Below are positions 38,577-52,278 of a DNA stretch of 64,000 bases, one piece after another. The notes under the pieces were generated by a model. It was not told where the DNA came from, made no database searches, and was given only the letters and a program-made list of their open reading frames with translations. Origin of the DNA: Acanthornis magna (lineage: Eukaryota > Chordata > Aves > Passeriformes > Acanthizidae); the NCBI GenBank assembly GCA_036785705.1, contig JAWUZG010000970.1, positions 1,035,001 through 1,099,000 on the forward strand, given 5' to 3'. Both the position numbers and the translations under genes were made by a program. Position 1 is the stretch's first letter, and every line of letters begins with the position of its first letter.

Positions 38577-38603
38577 TGGTTTAATTGGTTTAACTGGTTT
38601 AAT
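38577..38603. repeat. Three tandem copies of TGGTTTAAY
   Basis: Nine-base units at 38577-38585, 38586-38594 and 38595-38603 differ only at the last base. The central junction reads AACTGGTTT, similar to a Grainyhead/CP2 site, so this is a possible homotypic site cluster. It may equally be slippage. Confidence 0.9.
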
Positions 38604-41600
38604 TTCTGGTGATATTGATTATAAAAAACAGGAGCATGCCAAAAGATTCACATGAATTTTTCAAATAGAAAGATTGAAAAAAAAAATGACAAAAGAAAAT
38701 ACTTCAGGGCTATTCAAGAACTGCTCAGCATCAGCCAAGCAGTGTTCTAGTCATAAATCCAAAACACAGCACCATATGGGCACAAAATCTGAGGATAAGA
38801 AGAACCACTGTGACTGTAATATCATTATTAATGCACCCCAACATTATGCATCTTGGAACATTAGGACTCAACCTTAGGGCAGTTCTGTTGTGCCTGACTG
38901 TCCACAGCAGTCCCCAGTGAACTATCTCAGGATCTAAGTACTGCCGGAGCACGAAGGTAGTCTGCCCATGTCCCATTTTTCTAGGTAGTAACATTCCAGT
39001 GAGGAGCTGTTAACCCAGCACAGTCTGGCACTGCAATTCTGGGTTGCTGAGGCAGTCAGCATTGTGTCTGCTTGGAGCCAGAAAGCAGCCATCATGGAAC
39101 AGCTGCAGTGAGGCTTCTGTTTTGACCTCAAATCCAAACAAAAAATAACCTTTAGCGTGCCATTTTTTATGTCCACAAAGAAAAATCAAATCTATTTATT
39201 TTTGCCAAACCCATGGGAGCAGGACTTTCTGGACATAAAGTTTCCATAGGTCTTAGTGAAATACCTGGGTAACACAGAAATGGGAACCACACTCCGGAGA
39301 CTGCATTAAGAAGATGACTCTATTATCTTGTGTCTGGGTCTGTCTTAGATTACCATAATTGGTATCTGTTACTGTCTTTTTGAATGCTACCAGACATTCC
39401 TACTCATACCAAATATGCTGCAGGAGATGCAGAACACACACAGCTCTCTTTACTGTGCTAAAATAGCAATTAAATACCAGCAGTAAGATTCGCATTTACC
39501 ACCTCCTCAATAAGGAGTAAGGGCAGCAGCATTGGGGTCCAGATTTTCTACTGGTGTTGCTGTATATTTCGTCAGTTCTCTTCTATTGCTGTTTTCCTAT
39601 GTAATTTGAAGAGAGGACAAAAAATTAGTAAGAGGGAAACAGCACCGTTCTTTAAAGTCATGTCTGTGACTTGCAACAATGGAGGTTACTAGAAATACCC
39701 TCATCTCACTCAGTGCTGCCCATATGACTATCTTTTATCAACTGCAAAATCTATCTAAAGGTTGTTCACAGCTCGTTGGACTTGATCAAATTTGTTGAAA
39801 GGGAGAATTCTCCTGAACTGGCAGACAGTGAATATTTGGACAGAATCTTCTTACTTTATCTGTGAAGTGAGCACTTAGCTCTTGATCATTTCTATATATA
39901 ACTGCATACAAGGTATCTACAAACCATCCAATATACTGGTTTTGAGGCCAGAAATATACAGTGCTCTTTATTAGTCTCAACAATTTCACAGCCAAAACAG
40001 AGACAGATAGTCCAAACAGGAACCATGAAATGCCACAGCCATGAAAGGGAATATTTTATTTCCTAGTCACATTACTTGCACACACAATCATCACCAAACC
40101 TTGCAACTACCCAGTGCACAGCAACAGTGTTCCCCAAAAAGGCTCCTAAACTTTGCTTTTCACTGTGCTTGCTCAGGGCGCCAGTACAGATTTACCAATT
40201 TAATGATTTGAACCCAGGTCTCAGCAAACCAGGGATGTAATTAAGGGAACATGTGAGTTATTTTTCGTTTCTTTTGATATACAGATGATTCTTCTTACCT
40301 CATTTTGTCTACTTTACTGTAGATACTTAAATTCAAAATAGCGCTTTCCAAGAAGTTCAAATTGAATTCTAGAAAATTAGGAAAAGCAATAAGCACAGAA
40401 CAAATGAGTTCTTCTTTAAGTGAATATCAAAAAGAGTAAAATAGGCCTAAAGGCTAAACTTCCACATTTTCCATGTAGAAAGCCTGATATGATATCAAAT
40501 TAAATAGGTGGGAAAAGATCCCTTTGAATTTAGTTTTTGTAACGGGTCAGGCCTACAACATAATTAGTTAATATGTTAATGAGAATGCCTCAGTGTTGCT
40601 GCCACTTATAAAGACTACTGAAAAAATGACTGAAAATAGCTTCTGCTATCAATGCTTGCTTTTACTATCCCTGAGAGTTTGAGTTTTGGTTTTACCTTTC
40701 CTAATAGTGAGCCCTTACTTTAGAACTTGTGTTCTGCATTTTCTCTTTGCTTAAAACGTCATTAGCAGATATAATTTTACAAGAGGTTTGTAGTAGCACA
40801 AAAGAAATTGGTAAAGTAGGCTTTCCCATTAACGAAAAATTGAAAAGGAAGTCCATTCACCTTTAGCTGGAGTCTGAATATGAGAGTAGCTATAGTTGAC
40901 ATTGCAGCACTGGTCAATGAATACTCACAGTCATCCTATGAAACCAGGTATCACATCAGTATTTTCAGCTAAAAAATCCTGTTACAAAGGAGAGTACCAG
41001 ACTATGGGAGTTCTGACAGCTGACACTGCCACATAAAAACAATTCTTATAAAAAGAAAATCTAACTGCTGTTGTTGACATATTCATGACTGAAAACTTAG
41101 TCATGTTTCTTCTTATTGCTGGGATTTAGGAAAGTCAGGATTACTTTTCTAAGGCATACTACAAATTACAAAGTGGTGCACAAACTTCTGCATTCCCCCC
41201 AGTGTATGCATACCTTTAATTAAGTATATTCCACCGAGACTTCTGAACACTACTGTTGACACTTAATGTAGTTTGTGAAGATAAACAGACATCAGTTTTA
41301 AAGTGAGGATCCAGCAGACAGTGGTCTGGAAGCAGAAACGTCTATTTCTTTAAGTGAACTCTTTTGGCAATTCTAGTTGTGAATATCCAGCTAAGGGCTT
41401 TAGAAGTTTGGGAAAGCAGTGCATGAAGTGACCTTTCCTGCTTCTGACTGTGCTCTCCATCTCTCTTCAGGAGACCTGGCTTGCACTCCTATATTCATCA
41501 GCTGTATGATTAGTCCTGGAGGAGAATGGGTTTGCTGATTTCAGATAGTGTTTGAAGGTGCCTAACTCCTTGGATTTACAGAAGAGAGCTTATATTCCAA

Positions 41601-42574
41601 TTTCTACGTGCAGATGCACTTCAGAAGAAAAACATCACTGATCTAAAATCCATGAGAATTTTCAGCAACTTACCTGTTTCCAAGACTGAATGAAAAGTTG
41701 TGGGTCCCTACAGCTGAAAATTTTACCTTCAGTCTTATATGTCTGTCTCTTTAGAAAACTAACGCCATTTCCTTGCATTTGTGTCTCCATTATGCTTCAG
41801 AACACACTTTGAAGAGCCCATCTGGCCTTTTGGGTGGCTAAGCTTAGTTTTCACGGTGAGGTATTACTGAAAGTTTCAAACAATGTTAAACCTGATGCAA
41901 TGTCCCCATTTTTGGTAACAGCTTCTTCTGACCTGACTTCAGCTTCTATCCACCAGTTTCATTTGATCTGGATAGGAAACAATTTTTTTCTAACTTCTCC
42001 TCTCCCTCTCTAAATTGATGAAGCTCTTCCTGTGCTTCAGATAGGAAAGAACCAATCCTCTTTCCAGACACAAGATGTCTTTGGTCATATCTTTGTGCTA
42101 ATGATAATTCTCACTTTAAAGTTGGTTAAAACATAGTTAAAAAACTAGTAAAAACATTTCAGTTTATGATACATATGATTGTGATGGGAAACTCAGTAGA
42201 CATTGACAGTGAAAAAAATATCACTAATTTTTGTCAGAAATAATTAAACATAATTGTGCCACAGGTAAGTCCTGTGCTCCCTTCACTATTTTGGAGCAAC
42301 ATTGCATTTCAAACTGCATAAATATGTAACTGTAAAAAAGTGAAATCCTGTCTAGGTCCTGATTTTGTAGAGCACAGGTGCTGCATTTTAAGTATGTCCT
42401 TAAATACTTGGCTGAAATTAGTAATACTGATGGCCGTAGTCATACTTAAGCCCCTGTCTTCCCTAGTGAGGGACAACTCTGAACTTGAACTGTCATAAGA
42501 ACTAGGTCTTAACATGAGCTGGCAGAGGAGATCCCACTTCTCTTATGATTATGCATTAGACAATACATGGCTGT
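38604..42574. other. Non-coding unique sequence
   Basis: About 4 kb without a recognised gene, RNA or repeat family. The 38870-39130 segment is slightly GC-richer and of unknown nature. Open frames are all below 90 codons. Confidence 0.55.
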
Positions 42575-42632
42575 ATATATACCCTCATATATACATACCC
42601 GCAAAATATACCCTCAAAAATATATACCCTTA
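42575..42632. repeat. Degenerate short minisatellite, ATACCC core
   Basis: Four copies of an AT(A)TACCC core occur at about 42578, 42594, 42607 and 42623, separated by AT-rich spacers with CTCA or CTTA between. The period is about 13-16 bases. Confidence 0.8.
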
Positions 42633-43197
42633 AAATCCAGGTTATAGGGTCTTACCCTGTCCAGCCACTCCTGCATTGTGGCCTGGCTGTTAAAACCTAA
42701 TAACTTCTACAGAGTTTCAGCAAGCTGTCTTAGCAATTGTGTGAAGCAAAATATTCCCTTGCTCTTCTTTTAATATGGTTTAGCTTTGGTTTTTGTGGGT
42801 TTTTTTCTCTCACTTGCTTCCCCTCCTATTATTCTGCTTTGCAGGAACAATCAGTGAGATGAGGCAGACTAAACAGTTTTTTTTCTAGGTTCAAATATTT
42901 TAATATCTTCTTCAGGACAGTGGAAATGGTCTAGAAATGGCCTTCTATATCCAGCACTGTTTTTTCTCTATTTCTTTAAACATTGTACTTTGAAATGTAT
43001 TTGGCTTTTTTTCACCACTTCCAATAAGTCAGCTTGATGCTTATTATCTCCCTTGCTTGGGCAGTGAATGTGTGATAACAGTAGTAGCAGAATTCCAAGT
43101 TTAAAAATGAAAATATTTATGGAATATTTCAAGGTGATAGAAGAAATTCTGTAATGAATTGGTGAACAAATAAATGTGTTGAGAGGATCAGCTGGGG
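42633..43197. other. Non-coding unique sequence
   Basis: T/G-rich stretch at about 42780-42810. Nothing else was recognised. Confidence 0.55.
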
Positions 43198-43516
43198 TAA
43201 AACATGTCCTATGAGGAGCAGCTGAGGGAGCTGGGGTGTTCAGTCTGGAGAAAAGGAGGTGCAGGGGGGACCTTATCTCCCTCCACAAACACCTGAAAGG
43301 AGGCTGTAGTGAAGTGGGGGTTGATCTCTTCTGCCACGTCTCAAGGATGAGAGGGAGAGGCTTTAAGTTGTGCTAGGGGAGGTTCAGGTTGGATATTAGA
43401 AAACATGTTTTCACTGAAAAAGTTGTTAGGCATTGGAATAACATATCTAGGGAGGTGGTGGAGTCACCATCTCTGGGGGTTTGAAGGTGTCTTCCAATCC
43501 CGACAACTCTATGATT
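43198..43516 (+). mobile_element. CR1 LINE 3' fragment, sense orientation, internal deletion
   Basis: The sequence begins in the CR1 ORF2 C-terminal coding region (TCCTATGAGGAGCAGCTGAG, then GTCTGGAGAAAAGGAGG, then CCTTATCTCCCTCCACAAAC). It continues through the untranslated end to TCTTCCAATCCCGACAACTC and the tail octamer CTATGATTCT. The reading frame is broken. Near 43483 the usual sequence between the end of ORF2 and the AGGTGTCTTCC motif is missing, so an internal deletion is likely. It is 5'-truncated, as is normal for CR1, and immobile. Confidence 0.9.
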
Positions 43517-46500
43517 CTCGGTTGATTTATATTTATGGCCAACAACGAAGAAGAACTGTGAATGAATCTCTGTGAAGTGTTTTAGTCTACTGATAGATAG
43601 GTGGGGAGCACAGTAGCTGGCAGGATTATAAGGACAGGAAATAGAACCTAGCGTCCCATAACTATCACAGGAAGAACTCAGTCTAGGAATTGGAAAATGC
43701 CAAAGAACTAAAAAGAAAAGGGACAGTAGATTGTCCCAGAGATACCAGTGAGATACCAGAAAGTTGTATGTGGGGGTGGGTTTTTTTCAATGGAGAGAGT
43801 GGATAATGAAGAATTGAAAATTAGATTACTACATGACAAAAGGAAGTACAAGCAAAAAGTAATTTTTGCATAATTATTGAGTAGAAAAATATGTAGTAAT
43901 GAGACAAAAGACACTTGAATATTTGTTTGTGGAGACATGGGTGTATAACCAGAAGGACTAAGGTGAGAGCCCTGTCCCTGAAGAAATCTGTCTTCTGCTC
44001 TGAGAGCTGGTACTTGGCACCTTCCAGACCGGCAGCTGCCCCAGCCGTGGAACTGTCCATGGTCCTTGTGAGAACCTCCCCGAGGCCACTTTCTTTTGTA
44101 TGCGCAACCAGAAATCCATGATTAATCTCTCAACAGGGCTGGTGGCCTCTTTCTGATAGAAGACAGATTATCAGAGTTAGATATAAGTTATGGATATTTT
44201 ATTTTGAAATTTTATGTACCAATTTTAATCATTTGACACTGGGTTCTTTCTCATGACCAAAATGTTGTTTTTAAATAAAATAAGAGGAAGCACATTTCTG
44301 GGGGAGAAAAGAAAAATACACATGAACTTGAAAAGCTTCTCATTTTTCTTTTTTTTCTTTTTTCTAGCAATTTAATTTCGGTTCAAAGACCTTTGCTTTT
44401 TTTATTGAAGGACTGTTTAGAGGCAATGGAAGCACACAGTTTCTCAAATTAAGCTTACTCTTAATAAGAAACATGGGCTAAAGCTGTAAAAGAATGGAAA
44501 ACTTTTGGCTTTCCATGCTTTGTGCTTCCATTTCTATTAAGCTGTAAAAATGAAAGCTGTAAAAATTCTAGAAAACATATTTTACTAAGAGGGTGCATTT
44601 AGTGCATTGGTTTAGTCCATTCAAGTCTCTTTTTGTTCCTTTCAATTCCATATTCAACACATATTCTCTAAAAAGTTTAATTTTATCAATGTTGTTGCAT
44701 ACTAAACAGAAAACTAAAGTATATTACGTGAAAGAGAAATAGGATGTTAATTCTAAAAATGCTTAAAAGTAAATAATCCATGAAAGTTGCCACAGGCCTA
44801 TCTTACCACACAGACAACTTTAAAGAGACCAGTAACAAGTTATTCTAAGCTGACAGGTAGCACAGGGCTCTTTACATATCTTCAACCTACATTTGAGTTG
44901 CTTTCATCCTCCTTTCATGGAGTAAAACTCCATCTGAAAGCAATCTGTGGAAGAGTTGCCTCAGTAAGCAAGTGCATCTTGTCTTTTCATCCAAAGCAGA
45001 ATCTTTAAGGTGTGCATGGGTTATAAAAATGGGGTTAAAAATTAAATGGTGCAAGCTGAAATTCCTCAGCAGTAAGATGCTGAGTGAGTGAAATCTAGAT
45101 GCATTTTACTCATCTCAGTGCCCAGTGGGGAACCTCGTAAAAGAACAGAGTGGTGGGGACCGCCTTCCAAACAGACCCACCTGCTTCTAATTCAAACACA
45201 TAGTTAGAACAAGATGTTTTGCAATCCACATTGGATGTACTGCAATGAAAAGGGACACCCAGGATTCATAATCAGGGCCCTTGGATCTAGTTGTTGACCT
45301 TGCTAGAACCACAACCTCAGGAAGACCAAGCGGCACCATAAATGATTGATCGATCATATCTGTTTACATTCACAGGATGCATTTTGTTTTTTCTTACTGA
45401 GTTACATTTGATATTACTTCTTTCATTTGATCTCTTATGCTTCAGCAACTGTCATAGCTCTAAATTTACAGTATTCACCCTTTCATTTGTATTGTAGTCA
45501 TTGATCAAGAGCAGAAAACTATTCTTTTAACTCTTGACACTGAAAATTCCTCTAAATATGATCCTAGTACAGAGAGACAACTACTGATTTTCACTTTCAG
45601 CTAAGTCACACAGGGAAGCTGGATCCTCAAGGACCTATATAACCAAGGAAGAGTACAAAGGACTCTACTAAGATTACTTCCTTAGATGTTCTAGGATCTA
45701 TGGGTCTTTTCAAGGAACTCTGGAGTGTGGTTTTCATATCAACTTTTCCAAGATTACTGATTATGGATATTATTTTCACCTGCCTTTTCATTTCTGACAG
45801 TTAGTTTCAAACCTTTAGAGGAAAATTATTCTTGCTACATTGAAATACCAGCTATATGCTCCCTCCACTTTTAGTTACAAGTGTAACTCCTTGACAACTA
45901 GCAGTTGCTTGCCACCTGGGAAATTCAGCTTCAAAGGGTTTTCCTGAAGAAAATACTCATTCCTAATTTAAATTACATGTATTCATTCTTATTGCATTAT
46001 CTAATGTTCTCAGGTTTGGGTATTTTGTGGGGTTTTGGCTAGCTGGTTGGGTTTTTGTTTGGCTTTGTTGGTTTTTTTTCACCACTATAACATAGACAAA
46101 TTTTAATATTTAGTTAACATCTTTTCTTTCTTAAGCATTTTCTCCACTAACTTCAGTAATGATAGAATACATTTTGAATAAACTATCAATAATGCATATT
46201 AACTGTCTTTATTTTTAAACATTCAAAGGTTAAAGGACTTTTATTCCATTTATACACTTTCATCTTAGTAGTGTCATTGTGGCTGTTACTGTTTTCTGTG
46301 GTTTTTGGTTATGCTGCTGACCTACCATGTTGAATTTACACATCTCTTTCAGATGTGTATCTCCACTTGCATCCCTCAAGTGTGTGCCTATGCTCAGAAG
46401 TGAACACAAACTGTCTATGTGTGGAGTGGTTCAAAAAATTCTGTTCTGTAGCAAAATTGCACTTTTCCCCTCACATTTGAATAAGTAATGGTAGAAATGC

Positions 46501-47628
46501 TTTCCAATTAACTATGTCTCTATGTAATTTTATATATAATTATATAATCCTGCTATAAGATCTGTCTGCTGTTCTAGTTCTATGCTGATCCATTCCCTAA
46601 CACTGTTATAAAACTTCACTTCCTCAAGGCCTGGACTAATGACATTCACAATGCTTATGTTTATTCTGAATGATCAAATGAGTTATACCTTGATTAAACA
46701 TTATTTATATCTACTGATGACTAAAGAGAAGAAGAACATCTGACATTCAGAAATGCTGCCACAACTGGAGTTATTTATGTGATAAACACACACAGACACC
46801 AGTTCATCTTTTCAGCTACAGGAATCTAAGAAGTTCAGGAAAAAAGCCACAGGAGCATAAAAAACTTGAAATTCTATTCTGGAGTGATGACCCATAGCAT
46901 GAATAAGAAAGAATAATCTCTCTTGGGTGAACTTGAAATGTTAACCAGGAGAATTTACTTCCAAAGTGTTTTGCAGGTATATATAGCCCCTCATCAGCAA
47001 ACCCACAATTTGAGAACATTACAGTAGGGCTACTCTTGCAGTATTTTCCACACATTGTTAAGATACATCTCAACTGTTCTTAGTCATCTGTGACATAAAT
47101 TTAGGAGTTGATACCATGTTAGAAAAAGCAGCTAGTCGGAGAATCAGAGTTCTGCTATTTCAAAAGTCCTGTGGCAAGTAAGATCTCGTGTGCACATGGA
47201 TTCTGTGGATTAACCCTGGTAAATCACCTGGAGCAGAAATATAGCAAGTCCAACAAATAGTTTTATTTGGAGAAAACATGAAAATTTTTTACGTGTTTTC
47301 ACAAGGTAATATGGCACCTGAAAGAGATACTGCACGTCCAATAATGTTAAATATCTTCAAATGTAAAATCAAAGTCCATCCAAGTCGTGTATATAGTAAA
47401 AAAAACCCTACTTTGCTTTGCAGCAGCATAGCATTAGACCAGTTCTTGTAGGGATGTAGAGCTGCAATTTATGTATCCTGTACACTAAAAAACAGAAGAA
47501 ATCTTATCCCACTGTTTTGTTTTAGCCAAATTTTAGAAAAGATTTGGCCAAAATTATCTATAGAATTGATACTGTAATATGTATTCCCGTCCACCCTATA
47601 TTTGTGCAGCACTTAACACCTACTCTTG
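43517..47628. other. Non-coding sequence with T/G-rich tract
   Basis: A GC-richer bit at 43960-44110 crosses short frames on both strands with no known similarity. A 10-bp palindrome TGATCGATCA lies near 45347. A strongly T/G-rich stretch is present at 46015-46079. No gene was recognised. Confidence 0.55.
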
Positions 47629-47785
47629 TTTTGGTTGGAAAAGACCTTTAAGATCATCAAGCCAAGTTATAAACCTAACACTGCAAATCCACTACTAAAC
47701 CAGGTTCCTAAGCATTGCATCTACACATCCTTTAAATACTTCCAGGGTTGGTGACTCAACCACTTGCCTGAACAGTCTGTAATCC
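47629..47785 (-). mobile_element. CR1 LINE 3'-end fragment, antisense
   Basis: On the + strand the run TTGGTTGGAAAAGACCTTTA AGATCATCAAG, then AACCTAACACTGCAAATCCA, then CCAGGGTTGGTGACTCAACC is the complement of the CR1 3' untranslated end, of the subfamily whose text includes the action words GGTGACTCAACCACTT. The octamer tail is lost. About 155 bases remain, moderately diverged. Confidence 0.88.
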
Positions 47786-50350
47786 TCCATTTAAATCCAT
47801 GTTACCTGTTAAGTACAGTGAATCTAAGATAGTTTACAGAAATATGGTAGATTTTTTTCCTAAATGAGCAATTTTTGCAATTCTGTAATAGAAAGGAAAA
47901 TCAGTTCAGTAAGAGAAGCAATCTATTAGGCATTGGCTATGAATAAGGGGAATCCCAAGGCACTGAGAACAGCATTCTAAAAGACAGAAAAACTCCATAA
48001 TATTTTTATTAATAAACTAAAACAAAAATTACTCCAATTACAAGTCTTTTTGTATTTTTGCTAAAATGTAAACATCCTTCAATGTGTTACAAAGCATATT
48101 GCCCTGCTGGGGTTTTGCAAGGTCCCACTGATTCCTGTGTGACTAGTGTATGTCATTTAAAAATATAAGAACATTACATAACAGAAAGAGGAAAGATAAA
48201 TGAGGGACATCGGTGTTCAGAAAGCTTTTGTTGTGCACACAGAGTCAGAGTTTAACAAGAACACACCGTAATTCAGAAGGATTTTTGTCTTTAGTCCATT
48301 GTAATAGTAGAATTTGCCACTGAAGTTGAAGGAATTATGGAATACATAAATCTAGTCTCTTCCACGTTTGAGGTTTCTTTTTTTTCAGGCCTACCATTTC
48401 AGATTAATGGCAGACATAACTAAGGATGGAGGTATGCTCACTTTCTTGTAGAATTCTTAAAATCTATCTCAATTCTTACCTGTAACACTTCCCCTCACCT
48501 TTGAAATGTCACATACAATTATAATTTACTTTCTTACAAGGAAAATATCCAGGGACATTTCCTTCAGAACTTGTAATATAAATCCAGATAACATAATGAG
48601 AACTTTATATGTATAACAAAGGAACCTGTCTGAACAAGATACTTTTGAAAAGCTATGTTGTCAAAAGTAGCTGATGGTTTGGAATGAACTGAGCAAACAG
48701 AGGAGAAGATACTTTAAAAGAGGTCTGTCCAATATACCAGAAATAGTAGGTTTGCCAAGAAGACATCAGTTTTGCCTATAAAATGTTGATAATTCTATCT
48801 CAGTCTGTGCTATGCCTACATGTGTTGTATACCAAGAAAGAAAAAAGCAGCTCTGAGTAACAGTAGTAGAAACCATGATTATGCACTTCTGGGAACAAAT
48901 CAGCACGTCAGAATTGGACCATGCTATAACTCTGAATGGAAGGTAAAAGAAAAAAATTATTTTTGACTAACTGAAACATGAGTTAAGACTAGCACTGTGT
49001 GGTGTCTTCCATATTGGAAAAACTTGGTTACATTGCAAAAACAAGTTTTTCTACAACATTAGTATCCACTCAAAAGACATGAAGTAAATTTTAGTTGTCT
49101 CAGGCTTGTAAAATTTTGAAGTCATTCTTCTTAAGGAAAAAAGGCATTTCCAGCTTACTATTTGCCCTATTTTTCAGGCTTAGTTAATAAAGGTCTCATG
49201 CACAATAAATATCCATATATTAATATAGCACCTCACAATGCTTCAAGATTGTTTTTTGGAATGAAAAGAATTGTTATTTTATGAGCCTAAAAATGAAAGA
49301 GACTACTGTCCCTACAAAGGGAGCACTGCAAAAATAACGTGTACACTTGTAAGGAGAAAAGAGAAGCTACAAACTCTGCCCTTGTTTTCCATTTTGCTCT
49401 CAGCATAGAACAATAAAAACTTCAGTTGGTCATTGCAGAGCTTATTCTCTTTTTGAAAATGCTGCTGTACAAGAGAATAAAATTTGAAGAACCGGAGGTT
49501 TTTTGCACCTATGGGCATTCAGAGAAGAAGGGGAATTAGATAACATCTGTTTCATGGTCTGTGCAGATTTTTCTCTTTCCAATGGATACTATTATGCTCA
49601 CAAGAGAAGCACTTAAGCAATTTCCATGCAGCTGGATGGATTGCTTCATGTTATTCCATGTCATCCTGTCATCCAACCCAATTGTCATTCTGACATGACA
49701 AAGCAGATGCCCCAAGTTTCATATGTGATGAAACCTTTTTCAGCAGCTGTGAATCAAATGCTTACAAGAAAAGTAAGTCTAATAAGTGCCTCCAGGTGAT
49801 TTTCAAATTAAGACATTCAAATCAAATGGTTTCAATATTGTCAATCTTTGCAAAAGTGACTGCTTGACTTCAATACAGGCTGAAAGGATTTCCTGATGCA
49901 TTCAAGAACACACTGGGAAGGAAGCAGTATCCTGAAAAAAAAAAGAGTTAAAGTATCAATAATTTCTGCCTCTTTCCAAAATACAATATTTTATCTAGGG
50001 CTAGCAACTAAACAGAGAAAAAAAAAGGTGGGAAAAAAAGTCCCTAGTTAATTACATTGTCTAGATTTACTTCTTCTAGCCTGACATCTCACACTGCCCA
50101 CCTGCAGTCATTTACCTCTAGCTGTGTACATTTTCATCAGACAGCAGTATGTCCTCTTGTAAACACAAACACTGCAGGCCAGCAACTTGCAAACTGTCTG
50201 TTTGGAACTTTTTTTGCCAGGAAAGAAAATACCAACAAATACTGAAGCACTTATCAGCAAGGATGACATGGAACCTTCCTGTTCATCAGTCAGTGAAGAG
50301 ACATGAAACATGTGCCAGGTCTTCCTGAGAGAGTCTTGTTATCATTTCTC
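47786..50350. other. Non-coding unique sequence
   Basis: AT-rich, with open frames all below 70 codons. No named repeat or RNA gene was seen. Confidence 0.55.
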
Positions 50351-50385
50351 AAAAAAAAAAAAAAAAAAACAAACAAAAAAAAAAA
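50351..50385 (+). repeat. Poly-A tract
   Basis: Nineteen A residues, then CAAAC, then eleven more A. It might be the tail of a retrocopy, but no polyadenylation signal or recognisable gene copy precedes it. Confidence 0.9.
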
Positions 50386-50710
50386 GGCCACTGAAGGAAA
50401 GAGATACAACTATTCAGCTAAATGTGAAAAAGTTTGTCAGTTAGTAACCACTTATCAGTACTGAATTTCAGAATCATAAATTTGCACTGCATAGATCTCT
50501 TTGAAAGCTTGTGTTGAAAAGTACTGTCAATGAACACAGAAAACACAGTGCTGAATGAGACTAAGAATCTATCTCTTTGATGAAAGTCATCTAGATCTTT
50601 TCCTCAGAAGTGAGGCTAGGGATGCCATACTGGGCAATAAAAAAAAAATAATGGGAAAATAATTTACAGTTGTGTATATTCAAGTACATGTACACGAAGA
50701 TATGGAAGAG

Positions 50711-51020
50711 TGGTGATTTTGGCTGGGGTGGAGTTAAGTTGCTTCACAGTACCTTGTATGGGGCTGTGTTTTGGATTTGTGCTGAGCACAGGGTTGACTA
50801 CGCAAGAATGTTTTTTTTATGGCTGAGCAGGGCTCACAAAGAATTAAGGCTTTTTCTGCTTCTCACCACAGCCCACCAGCAAGGAGAGTGGGGGGGCACA
50901 AGAATTTGGGAGGAGACACAGCCAGGACAGCTGACCCCAACTGACAAACAGGTATTCCACACCATATAACACCTTTCCAGCATATAAAGCTGGGGGAGGA
51001 AGGGTGAAGGGGGATCATTT
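50711..51020 (+). mobile_element. Truncated avian ERV LTR (U3 part), sense
   Basis: The sequence starts with TGGTGATTTTGGCTGGGGTG and shares a long chain of motifs with the LTR at 57841-58426 read on its - strand: TTTTGGCTGG.GT.GAGTTAA, TTTGGATTTGTG, GACA.GTGACCCCAA-type, TATTCCA.ACCATAT, and the promoter box CATATAAAG at 50981-50989. Similarity fades after about 51020, where the R and U5 parts should follow, so the 3' half is missing. No viral coding sequence is attached. It is older or more damaged than the other copy. Confidence 0.75.
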
Positions 51021-52256
51021 GCAGTCTTGAAACAAAGAGGATGTGCTTTATTGCACTGGGCAGTGTGGTATCTAACAAATGTTATGTAAGAATATGTACA
51101 CATGATGCACACACCAGATAAAGATAGTAACCTTAGGTTGAGTACGTTCTGTGAATGATGGGGACTTTTCAAAGAAGAACTGAAGATCTCATTAACCTTG
51201 TGTCAAAAATAGGGGGGAAAATATCCATATTCTAGAGAATTGCAGAACAAGCTTTAATGATATTCTCTTCAGCCCTGCTGAGTGAATGCTTTTAGGATTT
51301 AATATTGCAAATGTTGCACCAAAAAAACAGGATTCCACATGTGGAAATACACTGGTTTGGAATACAAAGGAAACAATGGCCTTTTTATCACGTGGAAGGA
51401 AAAAATGTTGTTACTTGGGCTGCAGAACACAGTAGATGTCAGTGATTTTTTTGTTGTTGTTACCATATGCTTTGGATGATGATATGACTAACTCTGAAGT
51501 CACAACTGACTTCTCTAATCCCTAACAAAGGATAATAAAATGTAATTTTGTGCCTGTTTGTTTACCTCTTCTGGTTGCTTATGGGCTCTGTTTTTTCAGT
51601 TCTTATAAGTACACTGCAATAGAAACTGAAAGAAACTATTGCATCCCTGGCATAAGCAGAGGTTTTATGATTTTTTTTTAATTATTATTTTTATTTTTTT
51701 TCTCAGTGTTTCTTCAAAGTAATCTAGTCAAGGCAGGGAAATTTTAAGCATGGACTGATTGTTCTTCAGTAGAGTGATATGAGAATTCCTGGGTGATGTG
51801 TTTTACTCATTATTATTCAGGTACTCAAAGTAAATTATTGTAATGTTCCATTCCAGTCAAAAAAGTCTGTCTTTATTTATTGTCATGTTAAGTTTCGTTG
51901 TACAAGTTGTTGTACAAGTTTTTCGGGTATTGATCTTCAGCCTTGCTGACAATGTAATCTGTAATGATTGCAATTAGGGAAACAAACTCTAAGAGAGTTC
52001 AGGGATCATAATTAAAAATATATATCTTTAACTTCATTTTGTTCACCCTTGTTAATCATTATAGTATTTACAAGATTCCATGTCCCATCGTAAAACAATG
52101 ACATTGGAAATACTGTCATATCACTTACATTAAACTTCTAGAAAAAATTGTGCCAGATTAAAGGCACATAGTTTCTCAATATTTTTCGGGTCTTTAACAC
52201 GTCAGAACTTTTATGAATGGAAGTTGATAGGTGCCAGGAGAGATGCTAGCTATGCA
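51021..52256. other. Non-coding unique sequence with small duplications
   Basis: GTTGTACAAGTT is duplicated exactly at 51897-51908 and 51909-51920. A T/A-rich stretch lies at 51668-51705. No gene was recognised. Confidence 0.6.
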
Positions 52257-52278
52257 TAGGACATAGAGCTATGTCCTA
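52257..52278. repeat. Perfect inverted repeat, 10-bp arms
   Basis: TAGGACATAG (52257-52266) and CTATGTCCTA (52269-52278) are exact complements separated by AG. There is no T run or adjoining gene to suggest a terminator or structured RNA. Confidence 0.95.
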
